NCBI RefSeq assembly: GCF_004005905.1
Contig: NZ_SACO01000007.1
Coordinates: 1-64,000, forward strand
Direction: 5' to 3'
Length of the DNA stretch: 64,000 nucleotides
From: Novosphingobium umbonatum
Lineage (GTDB): Bacteria; Pseudomonadota; Alphaproteobacteria; Sphingomonadales; Sphingomonadaceae
In this document: positions 7,266-17,188 of the stretch, piece after piece
Layout: the number at the start of each line of letters is the position of its first letter
How positions within the stretch are numbered: position 1 is the stretch's first letter
Translations under genes and position numbers: made by a program
Notes under the pieces: model-generated
What the model saw: the letters and a program-made list of their open reading frames with translations, nothing else
The model's database searches: none
Told to the model about the DNA's origin: nothing

Positions 7266-9617
7266 ATGACCCATGATCATTCGGACTGCCATCACTCGCA
7301 GGGCAAGGGCCGCCCGAAAGGCGAAATGGAGGGCATTTTCCTCGATCCCGTATGCGGCATGAAGGTCGATCCGGCGACGAGCCCGCACCACGTGACCCAT
7401 GCCGGCCGCGAGTACCATTTCTGCAGCGCCAAGTGCCGAACCAAGTTCGTCGCGGATCCCGAGCAGTATCTGACCCCGCAGGCACCGGTCGAAGCGCCGT
7501 CGGGAACGATCTGGACCTGCCCCATGCATCCCGAAGTGCGGCAGGATCACCCCGGCGCCTGCCCGATCTGCGGCATGGCGCTCGAACCGGCCGAGGTGGG
7601 CCTCGACAGCGGCCCGAGCCCTGAACTGGTCGATATGACCCGGCGCTTCTCGATCGGCCTCGCGCTCGCGTTGCCGGTATTCCTCCTCGAAATGGGTGGG
7701 CACCTGCTCCCCGCGATCCACCATCTCGTGCCGATGCGACTGTCAACGTGGATTCAACTGGTGTTGTCCACGCCGGTGGTGCTCTGGGCTGGCTGGCCGT
7801 TTTTCGAGAGGGGCTGGGCGTCGCTCAGGACGCGGAACCTCAACATGTTCACGCTCATCGCGATGGGCACCGGGGTTGCCTGGGGCTACAGCATGGTCGC
7901 AGCGCTTGCCCCCGGTCTATTCCCGCCGGCCTTCCGCAATTCCGATGGCAGCGTGGCGGTCTATTTCGAGGCTGCTGCGGTCATCACCGTGCTGGTGCTC
8001 CTTGGCCAGGTACTTGAACTTCGGGCGCGCGAACGGACCTCAGGCGCGATCAAAGCGCTGCTCGGCCTTGCGCCGAAAACCGCGCGGCGTCTGCGGTCTG
8101 ACGGCAGCGACGAAGAGGTAGGGCTAGAGGCAATTGCCGTCGGCGATCGCCTGCGGGTCCGTCCCGGTGAAAAGGTGCCAGTCGATGGCACTGTCGAGGA
8201 CGGCCGCTCGTCGCTCGACGAATCGATGGTCACCGGCGAGTCCATGCCTGTCACCAAGACCAAGGGCGACACCGTCATCGGCGGCACGCTCAACCAGACC
8301 GGCGCGCTGGTGATTGCTGCAACAAAGGTCGGCCGCGACACCATGCTTGCGCGGATCGTCCAGATGGTGGCTGAAGCGCAGCGCTCTCGCGCGCCGATCC
8401 AGCGGATGGCCGACCAGGTGTCGGGATGGTTCGTTCCAGTGGTGATGGCTATCGCCGTTCTGGCCTTTTTGGGGTGGGCGATCTGGGGTCCTGAGCCGCG
8501 CTTCGCTTACGGGCTGGTCTCAGCTGTCGCCGTGCTGATCATTGCCTGCCCCTGTGCACTGGGTCTGGCCACGCCCATGTCAATCATGGTGGGTGTAGGC
8601 CGCGGAGCCGGGCTTGGCGTTCTGATCAAGAATGCCGAAGCGCTCGAGCACATGGAGAAAGTCGATACGCTGGTCGTGGACAAAACCGGCACGCTCACCC
8701 AAGGCCATCCCGCGGTTACAGCGATCGTGCCTGTGACAGGTTACAGCGAGGACGACGTGCTGCGCTTCTCGGCCGCCGTCGAACAGTCTTCCGAGCACCC
8801 CCTCGCGCTCGCCATCGTCGAGGCTGCAAAGGCCCGAAACGTCGCGCTGTTGCCCGTCAGCGACTTCGACTCTCCGACAGGTCGCGGCGCCATGGGAACG
8901 GTCGAAGGCAAGCGGATCGTGCTTGGCAATGCCCGGTTCCTGACTGAGCAAAATATTGATACCGCGCCGCTCGCCTCGGCTGCCGACGAGCTGCGCCGCG
9001 AAGGCGCGACCGCCATTTTCGTGGGGATCGACGGGCAGGCCGGCGGTGCTATCGCCATCGCCGATCCGGTCAAGCTGACCACGCCCGAAGCGCTCGAAGC
9101 GTTGCGGCGTGAGGGCATCCGTGTCGTCATGCTAACCGGCGACAATCGCACGACCGCCGAAGCCGTCGCCCGTAGGCTGGGCATCGACGAGATTGAGGCC
9201 GACGTCCTGCCCGATCAGAAGAGCGCCGTTGTTGCCCGGCTCAAGCGCGAGGGCCGGGTGGTGGCCATGGCGGGTGACGGCGTGAATGATGCTCCCGCCC
9301 TTGCAGCGGCGGATGTCGGCATTGCGATGGGCTCTGGGACCGATGTCGCGATCGAAAGCGCCGGCGTGACCCTGCTCAAGGGCGATCTGACCGGGATCGT
9401 TCGAGCGCGCCGCCTCAGCCAGGCGACTATGTCCAACATCAGGCAGAACTTGGTCTTCGCGTTCATCTACAATGCGGCGGGTGTACCGGTCGCCGCGGGC
9501 CTGCTTTACCCTGTTTTCGGCATCATGCTCTCGCCGATGATCGCGGCGGCGGCCATGGCCCTCTCTTCGGTCAGCGTCGTGACCAACGCACTGCGGCTTA
9601 ATCGAACCGCGATCTGA
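7266..9617 (+). CDS. Cu(I)-exporting P1B-1 ATPase with YHS and metal-binding N-terminus
   Basis: A 783-residue protein. A His-rich leader is followed by a YHS domain ([10 protein letters not shown]...[10 protein letters not shown]), then a heavy-metal-binding domain ([24 protein letters not shown]). The P-type ATPase core has TGES, the CPC ion motif ([12 protein letters not shown]), the phosphorylation site [11 protein letters not shown] in SSEHPLA, and [10 protein letters not shown]. The last two helices carry FIYNAAGVP and [15 protein letters not shown], the YN and MxxSS signatures of Cu(I) pumps. Length and layout match the SilP/CopP-like branch. ATG 7266 was chosen because the His-rich start follows the copD stop closely. 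Confidence 0.94.
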   Translation: MTHDHSDCHHSQGKGRPKGEMEGIFLDPVCGMKVDPATSPHHVTHAGREYHFCSAKCRTKFVADPEQYLTPQAPVEAPSGTIWTCPMHPEVRQDHPGACPICGMALEPAEVGLDSGPSPELVDMTRRFSIGLALALPVFLLEMGGHLLPAIHHLVPMRLSTWIQLVLSTPVVLWAGWPFFERGWASLRTRNLNMFTLIAMGTGVAWGYSMVAALAPGLFPPAFRNSDGSVAVYFEAAAVITVLVLLGQVLELRARERTSGAIKALLGLAPKTARRLRSDGSDEEVGLEAIAVGDRLRVRPGEKVPVDGTVEDGRSSLDESMVTGESMPVTKTKGDTVIGGTLNQTGALVIAATKVGRDTMLARIVQMVAEAQRSRAPIQRMADQVSGWFVPVVMAIAVLAFLGWAIWGPEPRFAYGLVSAVAVLIIACPCALGLATPMSIMVGVGRGAGLGVLIKNAEALEHMEKVDTLVVDKTGTLTQGHPAVTAIVPVTGYSEDDVLRFSAAVEQSSEHPLALAIVEAAKARNVALLPVSDFDSPTGRGAMGTVEGKRIVLGNARFLTEQNIDTAPLASAADELRREGATAIFVGIDGQAGGAIAIADPVKLTTPEALEALRREGIRVVMLTGDNRTTAEAVARRLGIDEIEADVLPDQKSAVVARLKREGRVVAMAGDGVNDAPALAAADVGIAMGSGTDVAIESAGVTLLKGDLTGIVRARRLSQATMSNIRQNLVFAFIYNAAGVPVAAGLLYPVFGIMLSPMIAAAAMALSSVSVVTNALRLNRTAI

Positions 9618-9649
9618 AACCAGCGTCGACGCCGGGACAAACTTTGCAA

Positions 9650-10372
9650 ATGAGATCCGTTAAGACAAAAATCCATCTTGCGGCCAGCCGCTTGCACAAG
9701 TGGTTTGCTTTGATCGTAGGTCTGCAGGTTCTGATCTGGATGACCAGCGGGCTGGTGATGAGTGTTCTGCCAATTGAGGTGGTCAGAGGGGAGCACCTGG
9801 TCAATCGTACTGGCCACGAAGTCCTGGGCAAAGTTCAAGGGGTCCGACCACTGGAGGACGTGGTCGCAGCTGCGCAGGGGCCGGTGGAAGCGGTGACGTT
9901 CCGGATTCAGGGGGGGCGCCTGACGGCAGAGGTCACGGGCGGCGGTAAATCCGCGCTTGTCGATCCCTATACAGCCAATCGCTTACCGCCGATCGGCAAG
10001 GATGCTGCAGCCGCGATTGCGCTACGGAGTTGGAAGGGAACGGCTAATCCTTCGGTCGCGGTCGAGCAGGTCGAAGGGACCTCCCCAGAGTTTCGTGGGC
10101 CCTTGCCAGCGTGGCGGGTAACTCTCGATGGTAGCACGCACGTGTATGTGGGGGCGGATACGGGCCAGGTCCGCGCGGTCAGGACCGACACCTGGAGAAT
10201 CTACGACTTTCTCTGGGGACTGCATATCATGGACTGGAAGGAGCACGACAACTTCAACAATGTCTGGCTCGTTTCCTTTGCTGCGTCTGGTTTGCTCTTC
10301 GCGCTGACCGGTTTCATGCTCCTCATAATGCGTTTTCCGTTGAAACTGCGGCGCAGGCGGTCCGCAATTTGA
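9650..10372 (+). CDS. PepSY-domain inner-membrane protein
   Basis: A 240-residue protein with an N-terminal membrane helix (LHKWFALIVGLQVLIWMTSGLVMSVLPI), a periplasmic region with two PepSY-like segments (about 60-125 and 145-190, the latter ending HVYVGADTGQVRAVRTD), then a HxxD-containing helix and a C-terminal helix. PepSY membrane proteins are often found in iron and copper loci, and some take part in membrane redox. A TTG two codons earlier is possible, but ATG 9650 is preferred. It lies in the copper operon, 32 bases after the ATPase. Confidence 0.8.
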   Translation: MRSVKTKIHLAASRLHKWFALIVGLQVLIWMTSGLVMSVLPIEVVRGEHLVNRTGHEVLGKVQGVRPLEDVVAAAQGPVEAVTFRIQGGRLTAEVTGGGKSALVDPYTANRLPPIGKDAAAAIALRSWKGTANPSVAVEQVEGTSPEFRGPLPAWRVTLDGSTHVYVGADTGQVRAVRTDTWRIYDFLWGLHIMDWKEHDNFNNVWLVSFAASGLLFALTGFMLLIMRFPLKLRRRRSAI

Positions 10373-10430
10373 CCTGCCACAATGAGCGAACGGTGCATCC
10401 TCCTAACCTGGATTGAACAGGAGATTTGCG

Positions 10431-10859
10431 ATGAGAAAGATGATTTACGCGCTGGCGCTGTTGGCGACGCCGGCGCTGGCCGCGACCGATATCGTGATGC
10501 ATCGCGATCCCGGATGCGGGTGCTGCGAGAAATGGGCGGCGCAAGTCAAGCGCGCGCTTGGCCGAGAAGTCCGTGTCATCGACGATCGCAATCGGAGTAG
10601 TTTTCAGCGGGCTTCCGGGCTCCCGGCAAACCTCGGATCCTGCCATACCGCAGTGATCGACGGCATCGTTTTTGAAGGACATGTGCCCATCGCCGATATG
10701 CAGCGGGTTCTGAAAATGCGGCCGGCGGGGGTGCGCGGTCTCGCGGTTGCTGGAATGCCATTGGGGTCGGCGGGAATGGATGTTCCTGGAGTTCCGGCGC
10801 AGCACTACAACGTCATCGCCTTCGGACCCTCAGGCAGCCGGGTGTTCGCTCGTCATTGA
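10431..10859 (+). CDS. DUF411 periplasmic metal-binding protein
   Basis: A 142-residue protein: signal peptide to TPALA, then HRDPGCGCCEKWAAQVK with a CxCC cluster, and later LGSCHTAVIDGIVFEGHVP, the hallmark of DUF411. Such proteins are regular companions of copper export genes and probably bind Cu(I) through the Cys cluster. ATG 10431 has AGGAG nine bases upstream and starts the signal peptide; a TTG six codons earlier is less likely. Confidence 0.9.
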   Translation: MRKMIYALALLATPALAATDIVMHRDPGCGCCEKWAAQVKRALGREVRVIDDRNRSSFQRASGLPANLGSCHTAVIDGIVFEGHVPIADMQRVLKMRPAGVRGLAVAGMPLGSAGMDVPGVPAQHYNVIAFGPSGSRVFARH

Positions 10860-10914
10860 ACGGATCCCTGACGTGCAATAGGCCCGAAGCTGAGCTTACG
10901 GGGGGATATCTGCC

Positions 10915-11364
10915 ATGCGACGGACCAAACCGGCGAAGCCGGCCGACCGCGCGGCCCGTATCCTGCTACTGGCAAGTGCTGTCTGGCTTGTCGGCTTGCG
11001 GGCCTACTTCGCTCTCTTCCGGCCGCCGCTTCTGCCCGAGGACGTCCGGTTTATTGGGCTGAGCACCGCGAACACAGCTTTGAACTCTCCTGGACTCGGA
11101 CGATGGCTCCGCCTCGTCTTCATTGTTCTCGGAGGGTTCATTGCCGCGAGCGGCTTCGTGACCGCATATGTCGCGCTTAGCCTTGAGCAGGGGGCATCGC
11201 TGGCGCGAGAAGCTCTGCTCGCCGCGGCCGGTTCGACCGGAGTGGGGCTCATGGTCGTCGTCAATTTTGTGATCGGCTCGGATTTTCACTGGCTCCTTAT
11301 AGGGCCACCGCTGTTATGGGCTGCAGCTCTTGCCTGCCGATGGAGGGCGCGCTCGCCACTCTGA
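10915..11364 (+). CDS. small inner-membrane protein of unknown function
   Basis: A 149-residue protein with four probable membrane helices (about 17-37, 62-85, 96-120 and 126-142) and a basic N-terminus. No catalytic or metal motif is visible. A GGGGG ribosome-binding stretch lies ten bases before the ATG. It ends the rightward gene run that starts at copC; the next gene is on the opposite strand. I do not recognise the family. Confidence 0.65.
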   Translation: MRRTKPAKPADRAARILLLASAVWLVGLRAYFALFRPPLLPEDVRFIGLSTANTALNSPGLGRWLRLVFIVLGGFIAASGFVTAYVALSLEQGASLAREALLAAAGSTGVGLMVVVNFVIGSDFHWLLIGPPLLWAAALACRWRARSPL

Positions 11365-11388
11365 TAGCGCGCGCCGTGTGTCCATTTC

Positions 11389-12078
11389 TTAGAGGCGCTG
11401 CTCGATACGCTTCATGTCCGCAATTTCGCGTTCCTGTGATTGGATGATGTTGCGGCACAAATTGACCACTTCCGGGTCAGAGAGCTTGGCTTGGCGGCAC
11501 ATGAGGATTGCGCCTGAGTGATGGGGGATCATGGCGCGAACCAGCTGTTCGTCGCCAACTGCAATCTGTCCCCGCATGCCGAACCAACCAAAAGCAAACA
11601 CGGCGATCGCGAGTCCGGCTACGATCCCGTTGGCAGTGTTTGATCGGTACATGTGCCGCATAAACAGCAGCATCAGCACGGCCATTGGCGCTACCATCAT
11701 GAGGGTGACCACAGCGATGTCATAAAGGCCGTATCCTACGGCCGCGCCCAGCGCGCCGGTCGCCCAAAGGCTGGCCGCCGTAGCGGTGCCCGACGCTTTG
11801 CCGCGATGCTTCAGGATCGCGCCGCCACCGATGAAACCGACGCCGGTTATCAAGCCTTCAAGGATTCGGGCCTGCGCAGGCGACGTCCGACCAAGGATAG
11901 CGATGCCGACCAGCACAAATCCGCAACTGGCGATGGCGACGAGAGGAAAGGTGCGGATGCCTGCGCTCCGCTCATCCTTTTCCCGGTCCCACCCCACCGG
12001 CAGCGCGAGCGCGTAGGCTGCGCCCAAGCTGAGGATGTGGGTGGCGGTCTCCCACCAGGACGGCGCGATCAGCATCAT
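11389..12078 (-). CDS. MgtC/SapB-type membrane domain fused to a DUF305-like tail
   Basis: A 229-residue protein. Residues 1-125 follow the MgtC/SapB pattern: ALALPVGWDREKDERSAGIRTFPLVAIASC, then EGLITGVGFIGGGAILK and TAASLWATGALGAAVGYG, with several membrane helices. After two further helices, residues 175-229 (VRAMIPHHSGAILMCRQAK ... SQEREIADM) resemble the C-terminal half of DUF305, whose HH pair probably binds metal. I know these as separate proteins, and a free DUF305 protein lies at 14703-15086. The fusion could link a membrane sensor/transport domain to a metal-binding tail. Function unknown. Confidence 0.75.
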   Translation of the reverse strand: MMLIAPSWWETATHILSLGAAYALALPVGWDREKDERSAGIRTFPLVAIASCGFVLVGIAILGRTSPAQARILEGLITGVGFIGGGAILKHRGKASGTATAASLWATGALGAAVGYGLYDIAVVTLMMVAPMAVLMLLFMRHMYRSNTANGIVAGLAIAVFAFGWFGMRGQIAVGDEQLVRAMIPHHSGAILMCRQAKLSDPEVVNLCRNIIQSQEREIADMKRIEQRL

Positions 12079-12127
12079 CGCGGCGCTATCCGGCGCCGCA
12101 ACGACACCGTTGCTATAGACCGCCGGC

Positions 12128-14638
12128 TCATTCCTTCGTCCCGTCGCGATAGGCCAGGAGCCGCAGCGCGTTGACTACGACCAAAAGTGTCGAGCCTTCA
12201 TGGACAGCCACCGCTGGCCCGATGCCCAACCCAAGGATAGTCGCTGGAACCAGAAAGGCTACGACGCCCAGGCTTACGAACACATTCTGGCGAATGATCC
12301 ATCGGGTATGTCGGCTGAGGCCAACGGCAAATGGCAGATGCGCAAGGTCGTCGGCCATCAATGCGACATCGGCCGTTTCGAGAGCAACGTCTGACCCGGC
12401 CGCGCCCATCGCAATTCCGACCGTAGCCGTGGCCATGGCAGGTGCGTCGTTGACACCATCCCCGACCATGGCGACTTTTGCCTGCGCCCTCAGCTTCTTG
12501 ATCGCCTCAACCTTATCGTCGGGCATGAGGTCGCCCCACGCCTCGTCGATGCCGACCTGCTTGGCGACGGCATCCGCCACCCGCTGATTGTCGCCAGAGA
12601 TCATAATCATGCGCTCGATGCCGAGCGCCCGCAGCTTCTCAAGGGTAGCGCGCGCCGCCTCACGCGGCGTATCCAACAGCCCGATCGCACCGAGATCCTG
12701 ACCATCCCGGCGCACGATCATCGATGTGAAGCCACCTTTGCGCAGCTCCTCGATCGCCTCTGCCATTTGCGTGGAAAGCGGCGGAATGCCATCGTTCCCG
12801 AACATTTCCGCCTTGCCGATCAGCACTTCATCAACGTCCACAAGCGCTGAAACACCCCGCCCAGTCATGCTTTTCAGATTGCTGGCCTCCGGGATCGGCC
12901 TATTTCGAACATAGTCCCTGCCATCGCGCGCAATCGCCTGCGCGAGCGGATGATCGCTCAGCGATTCCACCGCCACTGCGATGGCCATCAGTTCTTCCTC
13001 TTCAACACCGGGTGCGGTGATGACTTTCTGGATGCGCGGCTCGCCTTTGGTGAGTGTCCCCGTCTTGTCGAAGGCTATGGCGTTGAGAGAACCCAGCAGC
13101 TCCAACGGCGCGCCACCCTTTACCAGCACGCCACCGCGCGCTGCCCTGGCCACCCCTGACAGAACCGCACTGGGCGTTGCGATGGCGAGCGCACAGGGGC
13201 TGGCCGCCACCAGCACCGCCATGGCCCGATAGAAGCTGTCGCGGAATGGCTCATCGACCACCACCCACGCGAACAGGAGGATGAAGGCCAGCGCGAGAAC
13301 AGCCGGGACGAAAACACGCTCGAACTTGTCGGTGAATCGTTGGGTCGGCGATTTCTGCGTCTCTGCTTCGCTCACCATCTTGACCACCTTGGCGAGCGTG
13401 CTTTCGCTCGAAAGCCGTATCACCTCGATTTCGAGCAGCCCGCTGCCATTGATCGTACCGGCGAAGACGCGAGACTCTGCATCTAGCCGATCGACGTTTG
13501 CGCGCGCAGCTGCGGCGTCCGCGACCGGCTTTTTATCAACGGGCATGCTCTCGCCCGTGACAGGAGCCTGATTGATTGCGCTGGTCCCCTTGATGACGAA
13601 GCCGTCGGCGGCCACCCGCTCATCCGGCTTGACGACGATGACGTCGCCGATCGCTAGTTCCTCCACCGGGACTTCATGGGTGCTTCCATCCTTGCCGCGA
13701 ACCAGGGCGGTCCTTGGTGCCAGCTCTGCCAACGCCTCGATCGCGCGCTTCGCGCGCCCCATGGCATAGTGTTCGAGCGCGTGACCCAGGCTGAAGAGGA
13801 AGAGCAGCAACGCGCCTTCGGCGAAGGCTCCAAGCGCGGCGGCACCGGCAGCCGCGACCAGCATAAGCGTATCGATTTCGAACTTGCGGAGTTTCAGATT
13901 GTCGATGGCCTCGCGCAGCGTAAAAAAGCCGCCGAAGAAATAACCTCCGATATAGCAGGCCGTCGGCAACCACGATGGCGCCCCGACCAACAGCTTTTCG
14001 ATGCCATAGCCTATCCCCAGCAATGCACCGCACAGCAGCGCAAAGATCAGCTCGGTATTGGCGCCGAAAATGCCACCATGTTCATGGTCACCGTCTTCGC
14101 TGCCATGGTCGTGTCCAGCATGGCTTTCCTCAGCCTTCGCCTTTTCCGAGCCGTGGGAATGCCCTGAATGATCCTCTTGCGCCTTGGTACGAGCGATCGG
14201 CCTGACGCCCATCCCAGCCAGCCCCGACAGGATGATCTTGTCGGAAGTCTCTTCCCGATCAAACTCGACCCGAACCTTGCCCGATGCATCCGCGCTGGCC
14301 TCCAGCACTCCGGGGAGACCGCGTAATTTATCGCCCACGGTCCTGGCCCGACGTTGATGCCCGATACCTGTCATGTCCCAATGGGCATGGCCATAGCGGT
14401 CGCTGATCGAGGCACCCGCGCTCTGAACGAAGTCGCGGATGCGCTGCATTGAAAGCTGGTCGGGGTCGTAGTGGACGCACAGCTTTGCCGGCGCGCCATC
14501 GACGGCCGCGACGACATGCGCCGTTTCGACCCCTGCCCTTCCCTCGATGGATTTCAGCAAGCGACCGACGCAAGCATCGGCAGTGTCCGCTACCTCCGGC
14601 AGCACCAGCGGTATATCGAGTTTCAGCTTCTCGGTCAT
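12128..14638 (-). CDS. P1B-4-type metal-exporting ATPase with His-rich N-terminal linker
   Basis: An 836-residue P-type ATPase. The N-terminus has two HMA-like segments (DACVGRLLKSIEGRAGVETAHV; residues 80-145). A His-rich linker of about 40 residues follows (HSGHSHGSEKAKAEESHAGHDHG and beyond). Core motifs are TGES, DKTGTLTKG, SDHPLA and [10 protein letters not shown]. The ion motif is SPC (VAASPCALAIATP), not CPC, and the last helices carry HEGSTLLVVVNALRLL. SPC with HEG marks the P1B-4 class, which exports Zn, Co, Fe(II) or Ni, so copper is unlikely. It precedes the MgtC-DUF305 gene on the same strand. Confidence 0.9.
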   Translation of the reverse strand: MTEKLKLDIPLVLPEVADTADACVGRLLKSIEGRAGVETAHVVAAVDGAPAKLCVHYDPDQLSMQRIRDFVQSAGASISDRYGHAHWDMTGIGHQRRARTVGDKLRGLPGVLEASADASGKVRVEFDREETSDKIILSGLAGMGVRPIARTKAQEDHSGHSHGSEKAKAEESHAGHDHGSEDGDHEHGGIFGANTELIFALLCGALLGIGYGIEKLLVGAPSWLPTACYIGGYFFGGFFTLREAIDNLKLRKFEIDTLMLVAAAGAAALGAFAEGALLLFLFSLGHALEHYAMGRAKRAIEALAELAPRTALVRGKDGSTHEVPVEELAIGDVIVVKPDERVAADGFVIKGTSAINQAPVTGESMPVDKKPVADAAAARANVDRLDAESRVFAGTINGSGLLEIEVIRLSSESTLAKVVKMVSEAETQKSPTQRFTDKFERVFVPAVLALAFILLFAWVVVDEPFRDSFYRAMAVLVAASPCALAIATPSAVLSGVARAARGGVLVKGGAPLELLGSLNAIAFDKTGTLTKGEPRIQKVITAPGVEEEELMAIAVAVESLSDHPLAQAIARDGRDYVRNRPIPEASNLKSMTGRGVSALVDVDEVLIGKAEMFGNDGIPPLSTQMAEAIEELRKGGFTSMIVRRDGQDLGAIGLLDTPREAARATLEKLRALGIERMIMISGDNQRVADAVAKQVGIDEAWGDLMPDDKVEAIKKLRAQAKVAMVGDGVNDAPAMATATVGIAMGAAGSDVALETADVALMADDLAHLPFAVGLSRHTRWIIRQNVFVSLGVVAFLVPATILGLGIGPAVAVHEGSTLLVVVNALRLLAYRDGTKE

Positions 14639-14702
14639 GCGTCCATCTCCGATCTTTCGATTGCTTCATGCAGAGCAAATGGGTGGATTGAGCCGCGCCT
14701 GA

Positions 14703-15086
14703 TCATTTCTGCAGCCCATGATTGGCAAGCCAGGCGCGCATTCCTGCGATTTCCTTCCGCTGGGCTTTGATGACCTCACTGGCGAGGCGCCGAACCTCTG
14801 GGTCGCGCCCATATTTCAGTTCGACCTCGGCCATGGCGATCGCCCCTTCATGGTGGGGAATCATGGCGCGCATGAAATCCGCATCGGCGTCACCTGAAAA
14901 TGGGACGTCCATCGCCCCATGCATCTGGCTGTTGACGGCCCGATATTCGGTGGTCGAAGCAGCCTCTGTAGGGGCAGGCGATGCGCGTTGGTGATCGGCA
15001 TGCTGCGCCGCCGCCGGCGAGGATATTGCCATAACGGCCATGTTCAGCCCGATGAGCGTCACGCCCTTCATTCGATATGATGTCAT
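14703..15086 (-). CDS. DUF305 periplasmic protein
   Basis: A 127-residue protein with a signal peptide ([15 protein letters not shown]), then the DUF305 core: [24 protein letters not shown] and a helical end [14 protein letters not shown]. The PHH motif is a likely metal site; the family is common beside copper and silver genes. The ATG at 15086 overlaps the upstream CDF-like gene stop by four bases, supporting coupled translation; an internal ATG at 15071 is also possible. Confidence 0.88.
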   Translation of the reverse strand: MTSYRMKGVTLIGLNMAVMAISSPAAAQHADHQRASPAPTEAASTTEYRAVNSQMHGAMDVPFSGDADADFMRAMIPHHEGAIAMAEVELKYGRDPEVRRLASEVIKAQRKEIAGMRAWLANHGLQK

Positions 15087-15703
15087 TTCAGCCCTGCCTC
15101 TCGATTTGCGCTCGCTTCATTCCCGGCGTCCTTGAGAATTTCGAGACCGCCCTTGATGGCTATGGCGGCCGTCAGAAATCCGACGATCAGGTCGGGCCAG
15201 TTGGTTTTCAGCCAAATGACCAAGCCGCCGGCGACCAATATTCCGCCGTTCGAGACGAAATCGTTGAAGCTGAAGGTTGTGGCTGCCCGCAGATTGACGT
15301 CGGGGGCGTCAAGTTTCTGAAGCAGTCTGAGGCAGACATAATTGACCACCCCCGCTATTGCCGACATGACCATCATATCACTGCCGATCGGCTCGCTGCC
15401 GTAGAGATAGCGACGCACCACGTCGGCAAGGATGCCCACGGCAAAGACCAGCAGCATGATCCCTGACACAGAAGCTGCGCGGGTCTTCCACGCCGGGCCA
15501 CGGGTTAAAGCCGCAATGCTGAGCGCATAGACGGCGGCATCTGAGAGATTATCGACACCATTGGCGATCAACGCGCTTGAATCGCCGACCAATCCAGTGA
15601 CAAAAAAAGCCGCCGATATGGCCGCATTCAACAGCAAGACGATCCAAAGGGTCCGTCGTTCGATTGCCGAGGGTGAATTGGGAGGGATCTCAGCCACCTG
15701 CAC
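15083..15703 (-). CDS. CDF-like cation transporter lacking the cytoplasmic domain
   Basis: A 206-residue membrane protein with six probable helices, matching the transmembrane half of cation diffusion facilitators ([35 protein letters not shown]; later [16 protein letters not shown]). In canonical Zn transporters helices 2 and 5 carry HxxxD pairs. Here the equivalents are NxxSD and NDxVSN, so the metal site is altered. The usual 80-100-residue C-terminal domain is absent, and the gene ends normally. Such short CDF-like proteins often accompany metal loci. Substrate unknown. Confidence 0.75.
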   Translation of the reverse strand: MQVAEIPPNSPSAIERRTLWIVLLLNAAISAAFFVTGLVGDSSALIANGVDNLSDAAVYALSIAALTRGPAWKTRAASVSGIMLLVFAVGILADVVRRYLYGSEPIGSDMMVMSAIAGVVNYVCLRLLQKLDAPDVNLRAATTFSFNDFVSNGGILVAGGLVIWLKTNWPDLIVGFLTAAIAIKGGLEILKDAGNEASANREAGLK

Positions 15704-16121
15704 CCTCCTTCATGGAGTTCCCAATGGCCTGTTCTGAGCGGATGCGAAGGCACCGCACAGCCTTGCGATCAGGACGGGTCATCGTCAGTGCGCCACTGCC
15801 CGAGATGGAGACGTTGAGATTATGGCCCACATAGGTCAGGCCAGTTGCCGGCGCCGACAGTCGCACCGGCTTTTCGGCGGGTAGCCGAGCAATATCCAGG
15901 GTCAGACCGTCAGCCAGAAAGTCGGCGTCATATTTGTAGCCGTCGTCACAGGCGTAGATTTGCTCACCGATCAGCGCCGGCAGCGAACTGCGATCATGCT
16001 TTCCGTCGGGATCATCGCCGGCAGATTGTTCGGAACATGCCGTCAGAACGGCTATCGCCGCTGCGCCCCCCAGAACGAGCAAGGGCAGCGGCAACAAACC
16101 TTTAGTCCTCCACTTGCTCAT
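15690..16121 (-). CDS. small lipoprotein of unknown function
   Basis: A 143-residue protein from ATG 16121 (GGAG eight bases upstream). A basic start and hydrophobic stretch end in VLTAC, a lipobox, so it is probably an envelope lipoprotein. The mature part holds one CDDGYKYDADF segment and a Cys near the C-terminus (KAVRCLRIRS), reminiscent of MliC-like beta-barrel inhibitors, but similarity is too weak to assign. It overlaps the CDF-like gene by 14 bases. Confidence 0.65.
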   Translation of the reverse strand: MSKWRTKGLLPLPLLVLGGAAAIAVLTACSEQSAGDDPDGKHDRSSLPALIGEQIYACDDGYKYDADFLADGLTLDIARLPAEKPVRLSAPATGLTYVGHNLNVSISGSGALTMTRPDRKAVRCLRIRSEQAIGNSMKEGAGG

Positions 16122-16147
16122 CCAACATCTCCGCTGTGCATATCTAT

Positions 16148-16184
16148 CGCCATGGGCGCCCGAGGGGGCGCGGCGCCCATGGCG
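16148..16184. repeat. 13-bp perfect inverted repeat
   Basis: CGCCATGGGCGCC at 16148-16160 pairs with 16172-16184 around an 11-base loop. It lies between the zinc-ribbon gene and the lipoprotein gene, both on the minus strand, 27 bases before the latter's start. There is no T-run, so an attenuating hairpin or protein site is as likely as a terminator. Confidence 0.6.
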
Positions 16185-16243
16185 CGGGCCATCTCGCACG
16201 TCCCGAAAGGCTCAAATCGGTGCGGTGGCCGGTTCATATTCGA

Positions 16244-16555
16244 TCAGTCGAACAGGTTACGCAGGAAGCCTTTGCGCCCACCATGGCCGCCGCCGTGGCT
16301 GCTCCCGTGGCCGCTGCCATGCTTGCCGCTCCGGCCATGTTTGTCACCGAACATGCCCAGCGTGCTGTTCGGTTCCTGATAGGCCGGCTGCTCGGCCATG
16401 CTGCGTTCGATGATCTTGTCGAGTTCGCCGCGATCGAGCCAGACGCCCCGGCATTGCGGGCAATAATCGATTTCGATGCCTTGCCGCTCGCTCATGACGA
16501 GATCGACTTTGCAAACGGGGCAAGGCAGGCCTTGATGGGCAGCATTATCTACCAT
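16244..16555 (-). CDS. TFIIB-type zinc-ribbon protein
   Basis: A 103-residue protein. Two CxxC pairs (CPVCKVDLVMSERQGIEIDYCPQCRGVWLDRGELDKII) form the zf-TFIIB zinc ribbon. The tail is Gly/His/Ser-rich (HGSGHGSSHGGGHGG) before RKGFLRNLFD and may bind metal. The internal ATG at 16555 is preferred over 16570 because AAAGGA stands at the right distance. Bacterial members are of unknown function. Confidence 0.8.
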   Translation of the reverse strand: MVDNAAHQGLPCPVCKVDLVMSERQGIEIDYCPQCRGVWLDRGELDKIIERSMAEQPAYQEPNSTLGMFGDKHGRSGKHGSGHGSSHGGGHGGRKGFLRNLFD

Positions 16556-16629
16556 GACTAATCCTTTCATATGGGGCGCGCCGACGGCGGCGCGCCGATG
16601 CGATCGGTGAAACGGAACGAGGATTCGGC

Positions 16630-17124
16630 TCAGTCATTGGCCGATCCGCGTGTCGGGGCCGTCGATACGAGTTTGAGTTGCGTCTTGCCGTGGGGCGGAC
16701 GTAACGCGCGCTTCTTGAGGGCTTTCAGCAGGGCAAAATCATGCTCCTGCATTTCTTCGCGTATGGTGCGACGCGAGAGCCAGCCCGAGATGTTGCCCAG
16801 CCCGCCTCGGATTTCGAAGACATGGCGCACTTCTGAGCCGGTCTTTGCGGGGAGGATTTCGTAGCGCTCGCTGAACTTGAAAAAGCTGCTGATCTGCCCG
16901 CGCCAACCGAACCCCTGCGGCTTGTTGATATTGTCGATCTCGACCCATAGCCTGACCCGGCGCCAATCGAACAACCGAAACGAGAGCTGGGCGTGGGTTG
17001 CCTGAGCATTGAGCCGACCGAACCGATAGTGCGGATGCCAATGCTCATATCCGGCAAGCTCCGAAATGAAGCTCCAGCTCCTCAACTGTGAAATCGGCGC
17101 CATAAAAACGGTTTCCTCAATCAT
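16630..17124 (-). CDS. SRPBCC/START-like protein
   Basis: A 164-residue soluble protein. The pattern (SFISELAGYEHWHPHYRF..., SERYEILPAKTGSEVRHVFEIRGGLG) fits the SRPBCC ligand-binding fold, with a hydrophobic pocket built from a long beta-sheet and C-terminal helix. ATG 17124 begins the conserved part; a GTG 15 codons earlier is possible. It follows czcA by 64 bases on the same strand and may be cotranscribed. No role in metal resistance is established. Confidence 0.6.
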   Translation of the reverse strand: MIEETVFMAPISQLRSWSFISELAGYEHWHPHYRFGRLNAQATHAQLSFRLFDWRRVRLWVEIDNINKPQGFGWRGQISSFFKFSERYEILPAKTGSEVRHVFEIRGGLGNISGWLSRRTIREEMQEHDFALLKALKKRALRPPHGKTQLKLVSTAPTRGSAND

Positions 17125-17188
17125 GTTCGAATTCTCACTGTCTTCGAGGACGGGGAGACCATGACGCACATGCCCTCACCCTCGCTCA

